Origin: Condylostoma magnum | Taxonomy: Eukaryota; Ciliophora; Heterotrichea; Heterotrichida; Condylostomatidae | Assembly (NCBI GenBank): GCA_920105805.1 | Contig: CAKKTI010000074.1 | Coordinates: 1-64,000 of the forward strand | DNA: 64,000 bases | Reading direction: 5' to 3' | In this document: piece after piece, positions 35,160 through 46,510 of the stretch | Position numbering within the stretch: the stretch's first letter is position 1 | Layout: each line of letters begins with the position of its first letter | Notes under the pieces: generated by a model | The model's input: the letters and a program-made list of their open reading frames with translations, nothing else | Databases searched by the model: none | What the model was told of the DNA's origin: nothing | Translations under genes and position numbers: made by a program

Positions 35160-38060
35160 ATGAAACCTAACTACTTAGAAAACTTTCCATTTTCAGAATC
35201 TAATTTAAATATATTGGAAATGTTTAAAGCTAACATTCAGGAGAGCAACATGACAATAAACGGGATTTCTCCAGATCTACACAACATAACTCCTTAAGAC
35301 TTAACAACAAAAAGAGAAGAATATGACTGCGGGTAGTACATCCCCTCAGAACAAGATGCTTTAACTCAAGAAATAATAGTATATGTTCCTCCTAAACACA
35401 AACCATGCAGCCTTATAATATCCAAAATTCTTGATTCTAACTGAACAACACTCTGAATGACAATTCTAACAATTTTCGCACTATTTGGAGATGATACTAG
35501 ATAACTAGCCTTTGATAAATCAGTTGATGATACTTTTGCTTCTTTGACAGTAATCACTCTGTTTTTTTTTGCCTTGGAATTAGTTTTATCTTACATAGTA
35601 AAGCCAGAATACAGATTAGGCTTTTATTTCTGGCTAGACTTTTTTGCTACTATTAGCTTAATTCCAGATATCCCATGAATTTGGGATGAAATAACAGGAG
35701 CAGGAGGAGGCTCAGATCAATAAAGATAGATTTAAAGTGCAGGTAAGGCCAGCAGGGCTGGCACAAGAGCAAGTAGAATGATTAGACTTATTAGACTCAT
35801 AAGGCTGATAAGAATTGTAAAATTGTACAAAAATGCAAAAAAGGCCAGCTAGAAAAAGAACGATGATTTCATAGAGGAGTAAGAAATACACATACCAGAA
35901 CAAAGTCGGGTTGGTAAGAAACTATCAGATTTGACTACAAAAAGAGTGATTGTTATTGTACTAGCGCTTTTGATATTATTACCTCTGTTTGAAAGTGACT
36001 TTTTTAAGTCATATTCAACTAGCTATGACTATGGATTAGACTTGATGTCAGAACTTTCTGGATAACCAGGATTTTAAGTTGTTAGATAAAGGTATATTTA
36101 ATACCATTAGGACTTAGACTTACCCCTGATTTACTTAGAATATGAGTTAAACTCTAATATTTACAAATGAGAAACAAGTACAGATCCATATGATTTGAGA
36201 ATTTAAGAAACCTACCTTGCTGAGAAAGACTCTAATAAAGCGTATATAAATCTAACTGATGAAATTTAAATGGATGCTGGGTTGAATATAGTAAAAACGG
36301 TGTTTGTATGCATTGTTTTAACATTAGGCGCTCTTTTTTTCACCAAAGACGCAAATGAGCTTGTTATAATTCCAGTTGAAAAGATGGTTGATATAGTCAA
36401 AGAAATAGCTAGGAATCCTATAACAGCAACTGAGTATAAACAATAAACGGTTTATGATATTGAGAAATTATAAAAAGGATGCTGGGATAAACTCTGCTCT
36501 CCAAATAACCAGCAAGAATCAGAGTATGAGACAAATTTACTATAAGACACAATAATAAAAATAGGAGCATTATTAGCCTTAGGCTTTGGGGAAGCAGGTT
36601 CTGAAATAATAGCGTTAAATATGTAAAAGGGAGGGGATGTTGATACTAACATAAAAGGTAAAAAGATAGAAGCAATTTTTGGGTTTTGTGATATAAGAAA
36701 TTTCACCGATACGACTGAAGTTCTGCAAGAAGGTGTAATGGTGTTTGTTAATGAAATAGCCAGAATAGTGCATTTTGTTATAGATAAGTACTAAGGTATG
36801 GCTAACAAGAACATAGGCGATGCTTTCCTATTAGTATGAAAGTTTCCTGAAGCTCACTACTTAAATCTAATTGACGATGAAATCTCCATATTAGCCGACT
36901 TGTCCCTTTTATCCTTTATAAAAGTAATCGCAAAAATACACAGAGACCCAGTAGTTCTGAAGTACAGAAATCGCAAGGACCTATAAAGCAGTATACCAAA
37001 TTACTCAGTAAAAATGGGGTTTGGATTGCATTAAGGCTGAGCTATAGAGGGTGCTATTGGGTCTGAGTTTAAAATAGATGCTAGTTATCTATCACCTAAT
37101 GTAAACATAGCCTCCCGTCTAGAAGCAGCAACTAAGTAGTATGGAGTCCCTTTGCTTATCAGCGGGGAGTTATTTCAGTTATTAAGTATTCCTGTTAGGG
37201 ATTATTGCAGACATATTGACACTGTAACTGTAAAAGGAAGCAAGCTAGCATTGGAGTTATTCACTACGGATTTAGATACTGATTAATTAGCTCCAAGCGT
37301 TAAATCATAAAGAGGGAAATAAACTGCACGTAGGAAGAAGAAACTGTTGAAAATCAATCTAACTAATAATAATATAGAGCCCATTTTGCTATTCAAGGAG
37401 TCAAAAGAAATAATTGCTATGAGGAGCAGCTATCCTTAGTCCTTTTTTGACATTTTTAACCAAGGGTTAATTAACTATATAGATGGAGATTGGAAATAAG
37501 CTATGGTTTGTTTTAATAAACTTTTACAGAATTTTGGTGTTGATGGTCCCACTGAAACTTTGATGTCATTTATGTTGGAGTTTAACTACGAAGTTCCTGG
37601 AGAATGGAAAGGTTTTCGAGAATTAACTGAGAAGTAGGTAAAATTTATAATAAAAATGTTAGAAATAGCGCGATAACAATTAAAAGAATTTGCATAAGGA
37701 AAGGCTAGCCCAGAGGATTTAGACACTTTGGATGATCCTGAAATGTATAAAACGGGAAATATTGGTATAGATTTAGTTGGAGAATCGTCAAAAATACAGA
37801 TTTCTTGGGAAATGTTTGAAAGCTGTTATAATTTATCTATAATTAGCTGAAGAAAAGGGTATTATTAAGACTAAGACTCAATACTAGAAAGAATAGTTAG
37901 ACTGAACTAAGAGGATTTATACGGGTGTTATATTTATAACTAAGGAGAATTGCAATACAGAACAACTACACTTATATCAGATGAAAGGGATATGGACGCG
38001 TCTTTACAGATATTCTTACCTAAACATACAGATCCCTTTAGTAGAATAGAGAATAAATAA
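35160..38060 (+). CDS. Class III nucleotidyl cyclase with voltage-sensor-like N-terminus
   Basis: About 966 residues. Four helices (about residues 95-225) look like a voltage sensor. The fourth, beginning at Arg203, is RASRMIRLIRLIRLIRIVK, with an Arg at every third position. A fifth helix (VIVIVLALLILLPLF), a loop of about 115 residues, and a sixth helix (IVKTVFVCIVLTLGALFF) follow, without a TxGYG pore signature. The cyclase domain (about 500-690) has FGFCDIRNFTD and IGDAFLLVW with the two metal Asp, and SPNVNIASRLEAAT with the transition-state Asn and Arg. The tail GDWKQAM, DGPTETLMSFM and WKGFREL is typical of protist cyclases. It makes cAMP or cGMP. The end is TAA 38058-38060, with TAG two codons on; later stops are possible. 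Confidence 0.85.
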
Positions 38061-38200
38061 ATTTAGTTAAAATTTAATCCTTGGGAAACTGTGTAAACTT
38101 TTCTTATTAATTGGGATATCATCTATATTGACTCAATATCTAAAAATTAGCATACAAATTAGCTTAGAATATTGTGAACTTACTGCATTTCAGTGTAATT

Positions 38201-38884
38201 TTATAAATGGGCTAATTTTGTTACTATAGAGTAAATTAAACTTGCAGATATATACCAGGGTCCATAATCTGCATTTTCTACTTCAATTCACACCTTATCT
38301 AAACACATTAGAATACTTTTGAAGTTCTTTTTTGTTTTTAATTTAGCTCATTTAGGCAGTTAATCCTTGCATACACATTACCAACACGAGATCGCTAGTT
38401 TAACAATTCATACAGGATTTTAGCATAATAGTCTTCACTTAGTTTACTCTATTATTAATTTCTAAGTTCCTAGTATTTCATGTCTACTTTTCCTGCTAAG
38501 CCGTAATAAGATATCCATACTAGGCTAACATGAATCATTTACCTTAGCTGAGAGTAAAATTGAAGCATATATCTTAGATCTGATTTAATTTCTTTAAACT
38601 TTTATCCTATCGTAGTAATATACAGCTAAATAGCAAGTGTCCTTTTAAAGTGCTAATTGTGACCCTATCTTTAAAATTTCTTTTATTACTTTCCTCCTAC
38701 TGTATTTATTGTCCTTATGAATCTCGTACATTGGAAGACCTTTTAAATAATTTGTGGCTTGTAGGATTTAACTGTCTTATAATAAACTTGCCTTTTAACT
38801 AACTTCTTGATATACTTCCTAACACTTCAAATTTTCCAGATTCTCAGAGTTACTTTCTTACATTTTATTTTGACTCTTAACCAT
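38201..38884 (-). CDS. Cyclin-box protein
   Basis: 227 residues. The cyclin box covers about residues 35-150: LKGLPMYEIHKDNKYSRR, QKDTCYLAVYYYDRIKV, YASILLSAKVND (like the AsKyeE helix), SRHEILGTQKLIIEQTKW then RLLCQNP. The Trp ending EQTKW is TGA and falls on the conserved LxW of cyclins. The second half is less conserved. Cyclins activate CDKs; the partner is unknown. The ATG lies 20 nt after the stop of the GTPase gene on the same strand, and the gene converges on the cyclase. The end is TAA 38201-38203. Confidence 0.78.
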
Positions 38885-38904
38885 AATAATTACAGTGTTA
38901 TTAT

Positions 38905-39756
38905 CTAAAATATTTTACAACTTTCTTCAAATCTTCCCCTACAGTTACAATTACCAAAAACCCGCCTTATGTCAAATTTCTGTACTTGTTTATTTTTCTT
39001 AAGAACTTTTTCCCTTACGCTTTCTCCCTCTCCAACACTTTCCGACTCGGATTCACTTGACTCCTCCTAATGATGCACTCTACTAAACTATTTCAATTTG
39101 ATAGCTTTCATCAACAACTTATAAAAAGCTTCTTTAATCATAAAATTATCAAGTGCTGAGGTTTTTAAAAAGGGCATTTTAACTTTTTTTGATAATAATT
39201 CTATTCTTTGAGGCTAGACTGACAGTCTTTATAAATCTCTCTTAGTTCCTACTAGCATCTTTGCTGTTATTCTTTTTCTCCTACTACTTTCTTATTTCTG
39301 CTCATTTTCATATATAAAATTAACGACAGCTTCTAATTAATCAAAACTGTTTTTATCTCCCAGATCAAAAACGAATAAATAAGCATGTATTGGTATTTCA
39401 CTTCAGATTCTCGTTGCATTCGGATCAGGAAAAACTGGAGGATTTTCTAACACTCTGTCATAATACTCACTTTTAGTCATTCCTTATTCATTACTTTATT
39501 CACTCAACAAGTCTGGGTGATTTATAGGGAATAGATCCTCTATAATAGCCATCGCCATATCAGGATTAAAAGGATCTTCAGTTAAATTTACTATAGTTCT
39601 AAAAGACCTGACCTCGTTGGTTTATTCATATAATCATTCAAACGATCTGTTAACAAATCGATTACAAAGACTTGTTTTTCCTACAAAACTTGACCCGATT
39701 ACACAGATACGAATAACTTTGGTCTCATCTGATTCTTTTTGCCTAAAAAAGTTCAT
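38905..39756 (-). CDS. Ras-like GTPase with an insertion and no DxxG motif
   Basis: 283 residues. The P-loop is VIGSSFVGKTSLCNRFV (GxxxxGKT) near residue 20. The G4 motif is MLVGTKRDL and G5 is LKTSAL. Between switch I and the next strand there is an insertion of about 60 residues (DPFNPDMAMAIIEDLFP, EYYDRVLENPPVFPDPN), and the WDxxGQ switch II motif is missing; the strand continues as IPIHAYLFVFDLGDKNSF. A highly acidic Ser/Glu stretch (ESSESESESVGEGES) and a Cys-containing tail (CNCRGRFEESCKIF) end the protein. GTP binding is likely but hydrolysis may not be canonical. The end is TAG 38905-38907. Confidence 0.82.
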
Positions 39757-39791
39757 TTTGTTTAAATTAAGTTGATGAAATAAGTTATTAA

Positions 39792-40154
39792 CTAATCAAC
39801 TAGATCAAAATCATCCTTTAAGGTTTTACTACGTTGAATTCTTGCTGCCCATTTATTATTAGAGTTGAGCTGCAGTGTTATGCCTGTGCTTTGCTTGCGC
39901 ATCGGAGCTTGTATATCACTTATTGTTGACTCGTCGCTATTAGAGAATAATTCTTTGGCTCGTTGTTTTCGGTACTTTCTAAGTTCGACAAAAGACCCTT
40001 TTTGTGATTAAATTTCATCGCTGACTAAAATTTAGGGACTTGGAGGACGTAAAAGATCAAGACGTCGTTGTCTATATGGATGAGGAAAGGTTTGAGGGAA
40101 AATTTTAGTGTTTTCAGTTATTTCTGGTTCAGGTTTTTTGATTGAAAAGGACAT
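39792..40154 (-). CDS. Small hydrophilic protein, 120 residues, unknown
   Basis: From ATG 40154 to TAG 39792-39794. Begins MSFSIKKPEPEITEN and continues with FPHPYRQRRLDLLRPPSPQ, a basic middle (ELRKYRKQRAKELFS) and a C-terminus WAARIQRSKTLKDDFDLVD. No membrane helix. Coding composition is clear (many CGN, GAC and CCT codons compared with flanks), and both ends are sharp. The RSKTLKDDF end resembles a phosphorylation or docking segment, but no family was recognised. Confidence 0.62.
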
Positions 40155-41357
40155 TTTAATCATTCTAAGTGATATTTGTTAAAGGATGTTTAATGTATTA
40201 AATTCAAAGAGGTTTATTTAGAGGGGTATTAATGCAATATTTTTGTTATTTTATGTTTTATGTTATCATTGAAATATTATATATTAATGATATTATTAGG
40301 GGGAAGAGTAATAATCCATTGTTTTATTTAATATTAGGCCAATTTTTTCAAAAGTTAATTTAGTATATAAATCAAGATTTTTCCTAGATTTTAAAGGTTT
40401 GAGTGCTATTTTAATGGTATTAGAAATATCAGGAAAAGTAAAAGAAGTATTGGTAATTTTTTCTACTTAGCATGATAAATGTCAAATTATTTAAGAGAAA
40501 TCATAATTCTATAATAAGGAATTATATATATTAGAATAATCTGTTTTTAGTATTGGAAAACAGTTTACTCATCAAAGTGAATTAATTGTAAATATTAAAA
40601 CTTAAGATATTTAAATGACTATAAGCAGAGTTTGATTGATTTGTAATATCAAAAGTTTACCAATTAAGTAACTTTTATATTATGCAAATGCTATTCGATC
40701 TTTTATAATTATTTCTTAAGGTAATTATTGAATCTCATTTACTAAATAAAACTATTTAAATTAGTCTTATAACAGAAGGATTCAGCAATCTTTGTGCTTA
40801 TTCAGATATAAAGGTCTCATTTATACTAAATTTTTGTTTTTTATAATCGAGTAGAATTTTAGTAAGCTTTATCTCAGTTTTATCAACATTATAGCCATAA
40901 AGTGTTTTTTATAATAGATTTTTGTAAAAAAAGGGATAAAATCTAAAATAAGATTGGCTAGAGTACAAAGTTGTAATAAAAAATAAGAGAATTTATCTAA
41001 AATTTCAATCAGGGGCAGGGGATATTATTTATTCAATGCTAATGCACTACAATTATAAAATAGACAAATGCCAAACCATTTGATACGATTATTGTATAAC
41101 TAAAATTTAAAGCCATAATTCAGCTTTAATTTAGTAAATACACTAGCCATAATTCTTATGGATAATTTAAAGCCTTTTAGATTATAATGCAATTCAGACT
41201 TATAGTATCACACTGTAATCTTAAGTTTTTAATTACAATGCAATTATGAGAATCTTTTTACTAATAGAAAATACAATTAAACAATAACTAATCTAAGTCC
41301 TAATTTATTTTTAAATCAAAGTAACTGCTCAATTGTAAATCAATTTTTGTTAAATAA
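40155..41357. other. Intergenic, about 1.2 kb, very AT-rich
   Basis: Longest gene-free stretch in the window. No conserved-looking frame, RNA gene or repeat was noticed. Confidence 0.4.
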
Positions 41358-42302
41358 ATGAATTTTGTACTATTTTTCATAAAAATTATAAACTCATAAA
41401 CATCAGACTAAGATCAAGACGTAGATTAGTGAATTTGTGAAGAAGCAGGTAAAAAGGTATAATTAACAGCAGTAGAGTATTACTGTGGAGAAGAAAGGGT
41501 AACAAAAGAAGAATATGTTCCTGGTATTTGCACATTATAATCTTACCAAAAAGATGTGTGTCTCTGTCCAGCCGACTTCTATGGGAAGTTTTGCTAGTTA
41601 ATGAGGCCTTTGTATTGTGATATATAGTAAACTTTTCCTATAGAGCTTGAATGTGATGATTAAGGTATTGAATATAACAGTGATCTAAAAGGACATCCTT
41701 CCTGTTTTAAAATTAATAAAGATGATACACTAGAACTATAGTACTCTGTGAGCTGTAGATCCTCCTACTTTGAGAGCTATATAGACTAATAATGGCTTAC
41801 TGATTATGAGGGAGATTATGACTAAATATATGAGTTATATCCTTTTGATTATAAGGTACAAACTGATGATTTATTATTGACTAATTATCCTAATGCTATG
41901 TTTTCATTAATTGTCTATGATTTCGTGAACTATAGAGATTAATAAGATGTGTATGTTATAATAGATAATTCTTAGTTATAAGGATAGTAATCAATTAGCA
42001 TTTCTCTTTAATTATCCCAAATATAAAAGAAATTTTGAACAGCAGGTAGAATCTTTTATAAGCCGAAGCTAGAATATGTGTAGAATAATACGACTTTCTA
42101 TGGCAAAATAATGTCTAACACTAGATATTTTACAATTGATGATAAGGACTTTTAGGAAGACAAGTTGAGTGTATAATTAACTGATGAATAAATAATACTT
42201 ATTTCAGTAGGCACACTATTATTTGTATTACTTTTAATAGCATTGATTATTTATTGTATAAGAAAAAGAGCTTTAAAGAGAGTAAAGTTAAATAAAAATT
42301 AG
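41358..42302 (+). CDS. Type I membrane protein with an EGF-like module
   Basis: 314 residues. A signal peptide (MNFVLFFIKIINS) is followed by an ectodomain with paired cysteines, including an EGF-like end CTLQSYQKDVCLCPADFYGKFC (C-x-C-x5-G-x2-C). A single transmembrane helix (IILISVGTLLFVLLLIALIIYC) near residue 280 is followed by a short basic tail (RKRALKRVKLNKN). It is probably a cell-surface or vesicular receptor or adhesion protein; the ligand is unknown. The end is TAG 42300-42302. The convergent UBX gene's stop codon is 7 nt away. Confidence 0.78.
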
Positions 42303-42309
42303 TCAATTA

Positions 42310-43248
42310 TTACTTTTGCTTAACATAGATTATTCCATTTGGGTATAAATTTTCATCTGCTATTGTAGCTTCCTGATCTTATAAGTACGTTAAAGGATAG
42401 CCTGTTACTAAGTCATATAAATAGTGAATACCTTTTGAAGCTAAGAAATCATTTAAAAGTTGTATTTTATCGTTTCTCTTAAATTCTTATTAAATTTACT
42501 ATCCTGTGATAAATTTAAATGTGATGATAGTTTCTGGATTTTCCAATTCATTTTATTGATTAACTTCGTCTTGCTAATATTCTTAAATTACTTAGTCATT
42601 TTATTCGACAAGCTCATCTTAGTCTTTTAGTTAAATATCTTATAGCTCATGATTTCTAAGTTATTACAACTAATCACTTATTTCTTACAGTTGAAATGCT
42701 TCAGATTTTTTCTGTTAAATTTAGACTAAGACGTTTTTACGGAAATCTTTTAAATTCTAATCAATAAATTATATCACATCATCAGTACTAGGAACTCCTT
42801 ATAAAATTGATAATAAGCATAACTCATCATCTTCAGTAATTTGTGCAATAGCAAAGCTAATATCATCTTGTATTCCCTCAAATACGCTACTACATTTTTA
42901 ACTCGTTCCTCAAACAACGAATTAATCCATAAGTTCTAGCACCCTTTAATTAGTTAATGTTCTAGTTACTAAGTTATGATGTAAGCTTTCAGAATAAAAG
43001 AACATAATCATAAGCTAATCGAATTATTTCATTATAATTCTTCCTTGTTTTAATGATGTAATAAATTTAGGGAGATTTAGCCCCCGATACTTTTGCCTTA
43101 TAAACTATGAAAAGTTAGCTTGATTTTAGGGCTGGTTTTAATTATTATTAACACACGGTTGCAGTAAATCCGAATCCAAATCTATTAAAAAGGAGGAAAA
43201 AAATATTCCTATATTTTGAGGGAAAGAGTTTTGATCACCTTATTCCAT
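42310..43248 (-). CDS. UAS-UBX domain protein (FAF2/UBXD8-like)
   Basis: 312 residues. After a short N-terminus, residues about 65-175 form a thioredoxin-like UAS domain (LMIMFFYSESLHHN, VWGTSQKCSSVFEGIQ, ITEDDELCLLSILQGVP). A Gln/Glu-rich coiled coil follows. The last 75 residues are a UBX domain: ITFKFITGQQIQQEFK, IQLLNDFLASKG and YDLVTGYPLTYL. UBX domains bind p97/Cdc48. UAS-coil-UBX order is that of FAF1/FAF2 proteins, which bring p97 to ER-associated degradation and lipid droplets. A membrane hairpin as in FAF2 is not obvious. The end is TAA TAA (42307-42312). It is head-to-head with Derlin. Confidence 0.86.
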
Positions 43249-43262
43249 TTATAATAAATAAG
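43249..43262. promoter_or_regulatory. 14-nt divergent spacer between UAS-UBX and Derlin
   Basis: All-AT spacer apart from one G, between the two divergent ATG codons. It probably carries, with the first codons, a bidirectional promoter; this is inference from spacing. Confidence 0.5.
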
Positions 43263-43877
43263 ATGAATGAATTATTCGGAAATGTTCCTCCAATAACAAA
43301 AATTGTAACGGGAAGTGCTGTCATCACAAGTACACTAACTACACTTTAATTGGTAGCCGATCATGACTTATTTTTTAATACAAATTTAATAATAAACGAG
43401 TATGAAGTGTGAAGACTTATTACAACTTTTACATACTTTGGAGAATTTAAGCTTTGGGTTTGTATTCACTTATACTTTTTGTAATATATAAGCAGAATGG
43501 TTTATTGTAAGAACTTAGAGTAAATGGGATTCTAGGGGAAAACTGCAGACTTTTTATACTTTTTAATTATTTTTGCAATTTCAATGCTTATAGCTGCACC
43601 TTTCTTCAAGCTAGTTTTCTTATCGGAAGGACTCTTCATGTGTATAATTTATCTATCAAGCAAGCGTATAAGAAACTAATAATTTGGATTGATAGGAATT
43701 CCATTTATCCGAATCCCCCTGAGCTACCTCCCCTTTGTTTTCCTCATATTCAGTCCCTCCAAAGAGCGATTACTAGGTTCAATAATAGCCCATACCTACT
43801 ACTTCTTTGAGGATGTGTACCCTCGACTCCCAACCAGCAACAATCTCCGTATATTTCGTACACCTAGATTTATGTAA
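43263..43877 (+). CDS. Derlin (ER-associated degradation rhomboid-like protein)
   Basis: 204 residues, close to yeast Der1. The N-terminus MNELFGNVPPITKIVTGSA, NEYEVWRLITTFTYFG and the last-loop motif IIAHTYYFFEDVYP match the Derlin family (PPVTR, WRxxTxFxYFG, GHxYYFxxDVxP). About five to six hydrophobic helices. The Trp of the VWR motif is TGA. Derlins form the channel for moving misfolded proteins out of the ER to p97. The end is TAA 43875-43877 after LRIFRTPRFM; a longer version is possible. No SHP box is visible at this C-terminus. Confidence 0.92.
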
Positions 43878-43942
43878 ATTTTACTCAGACACAGTATATC
43901 AGATCTACTTTTTTCTTAGTTAGTAAAAAAAGGGTTTAATAT

Positions 43943-45112
43943 ATGGAAGAATTTTACGATATGCCTATGACTGATAAACTTTATCTAGACTTCCATGGCT
44001 CTGTACTTTAAAATGCAAAGACTTTCGGATTACTTTAAGGCGTAAGTTTTATACAGAGACATGTATTCGCGGTGGGGAACTCAATAGGGGATTTAGCAGT
44101 GTTTTGTTTTGATAGAATTCAGCCTATAATTACTAGCTCATCTCTTGGTAATATATCGAGCATAAATATAGGAACTCTTCTTCCCTTAAACGAGCCAGCG
44201 ATCATTGTGTATAATTTAGAAGGATTTATTCATTTAATTAAAATAAATTTTACAAGACCCTTAGAACCTGATTTTTAACGGTAGGCCTACTATCCTACAG
44301 TTTCTTAATAGACAATAGTAAATATAAGTGCTGCGATCATGGGAAACTTTCACTAGAACTCTAGAACTGAGATCATACTTGGGAATAATTATGGTATAGT
44401 TGCTCTGTTTAGATATATAGGGGAGGATTTCTTATAACCCTGATAACAATTAAAACAGTGAGATTTAGTATAAGAGATAACATCAATTCAAATTCTAAAT
44501 CATCTAGGGAACTAAATTATTCATATAGGAAAAGGAGATGGTTCTATATTAATAGCAGAATTCCCAGGGTAAGTAGAACTAGATAGAGTTGAATGTAAGA
44601 ATTAACTCACAAATAAGGTAAAATCTTAAAATATTTACAGTTTAGTAGCAACTGGCAATAATTCCTCAGCTGTTGTTGGGGGAAATGGTAGAGTTTGTTG
44701 GTATAGAGACATCATTGATGAAAAACCACAAAAAGTAATAGTAACACAAATTATAGATAGACCTATTAGTATAGACATTGTTCCTTATAAAGGAAGGGAA
44801 GTAATGATTGTAGGAACCACAAATAGCAGTGTATATTTTCTAAACGAACATATTAGGAATATTTATCATATTTAGTAGCATGTTTAAGCCTATCAAGCTG
44901 GAATGTACAGTACTGGATGCTAAGAAGTTGAAGCAGTTTTAGCTATTATAATGCTAAATGGCTAAATTGTTTTAACTAAAGGGTTCAATTTTGTATAGAA
45001 TCAGTTGATTAATTATGCAGAGGAAACTTAAGGGTAGATAAATGAAATTCTTTAATAAAGGAGAAACGATGGTAATTAACTGTCTAAATTATTGTATATG
45101 AGGATTAGTTAA
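43943..45112 (+). CDS. ITFG2: ITFG2-like beta-propeller protein (KICSTOR subunit family)
   Basis: 389 residues. It opens with LYLDFHGSVLQNAKTFGLL and HVFAVGNSIGDLAVFCFD, and continues with repeated propeller blades (EPAIIVYNLEGFIHLIK, TEIILGNNYGIVALFRY, IIHIGKGDGSILIAEF, SAVVGGNGRVCWYRD). The segment VQAYQAGMYSTGCQEVEAVL aligns well with human ITFG2 (FCAGLYACKEG). ITFG2 is part of KICSTOR, which anchors the GATOR1 amino-acid sensor to lysosomes in animals. Assignment is by remembered similarity. The end at TAA 45110-45112 would overlap the convergent gene's stop. Confidence 0.72.
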
Positions 45113-46430
45113 TTGTTTCAGGTAGATAATTGTTGAGAGATTTAATTTTTAGGAAGTCTGCCATTATGTACAGAAGTTTTTGTAAATTTTGGTTTTGTAG
45201 TTCTTCTGTTGTAAGTGTTTCTATTATCATAAAAAAGTGCTTTTACTTAAAAATAAAACCATTTTCAAGCACTTATTTCACTGTGTCTAATATCAAGAAT
45301 TCTATATTAATACAGTTTCCTATTGAAGTTTTTAAATGCTGTAGCATATCATTATACATCTTTGTTTATTTCTTACTTTTTCTATACTTTAACTCCCTAT
45401 TTATATCTATTTCTCTTTTAAGCTCATTGAACTTATTAATAGAGTGTGATGGATCTCTATATTTATCCTTATCAGCTTGTATTTGCCTAGCTTTACATTA
45501 AATATTTATAGGTCTATCCTAATAATATCTTCCGATAATATTCTATAATTTATTATCCGATATCATTTTGACCTTTTTCAATTAATTTGTGCATCTTTTT
45601 ATAATATCAGCAGCTTCACCATATCCTTGATTAAACTTCTTTGATTCTACCGAATTCTGCGGGTAAAGCTCTTATTTCAGCATAGCTTTATTTATCTAAT
45701 GAAGAGTCTATTTATTACCATCTCATCTCTACCCCTAATGAATCTTGCAAAATGTATCTAGTCCTTCTATCTCAATTTCAAAGTCTTTGATATTTTACTT
45801 AGCCCGCTTTAATAGTTATAAAGCTTTTTCTTTATTAGGCTTATTTGAAATTTCTATATCATACTTTTTACAATACTCTTAAAAGCTCGGAAGGAGGGGC
45901 ATATTTGTTACTTGTCCGCTTTTATAAGAAATGTGAGGTAAGGGAGGCGGTGTTTTGCTAGATACAACTTCCATTGTGGATCCTGCTCTGAACTCAGGGG
46001 ATTGTGACCTAATATAGGACTTAAACTCCTTCACAGCAGGCGGAATTCTAGCCTCTTTGAGTAAATAGGGCCTATTTACTGATTTCCCTGCTTTACTTTT
46101 CATAACTCTGTGCTAGGACTCTCCTATTGCACCTTTAAGTGTTCTTTTGGCTTTAAAGCGGGCCTGGTAATCTAAGTCATTAAGTAGCATCTCTCTTTTC
46201 TCAGCATAATCTACAGAAGCTGACCTCTTGTGAGCCGATTTGATTATTTTAATTGGTTTTCTTGTGTTCTTTTCTAGTTATTATTTCATTGTGAGCAGTT
46301 AATTCTAATCAGATTATCTTAGCCGTACATTATAATTATTAGCATGTTGTTGCTTAATAGAAACTGCTAGATGAAAGGAGCGCCTTAGAGCTGCTTTCAT
46401 TTCAATTGAAGCTGACTTATCAAATTACAT
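45105..46430 (-). CDS. Basic helical protein of unknown function
   Basis: 441 residues from ATG 46430, or 431 from the in-frame ATG 46400. The N-terminal half is basic and Arg/Lys/Ser-rich with a Pro-rich stretch (SSKTPPPLPHISYKSGQV). The second half is helical (FQEYCKKYDIEISNK, LLKRAKQNIKDFEIEIEG, YGEAADIIKRCTNQLKKV). No membrane helix. Its TAA at 45105-45107 overlaps the end of the ITFG2-like gene on the other strand by eight nt if both ends are right. No family recognised. Confidence 0.65.
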
Positions 46431-46510
46431 AAAATATGAGTTAACTTCTACTATAACCGGATTTCTTAGGTTAAAGGTTTGAATCTGAGTTTTTAGTTAA
46501 GTAAATAGAT

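Noticed and set aside
45130-45501. 123-codon standard-code ORF, hydrophobic, plus strand
   Set aside because: Antisense to the basic helical protein gene; hydrophobic look comes from the complement of Lys/Glu/Asn-rich codons.
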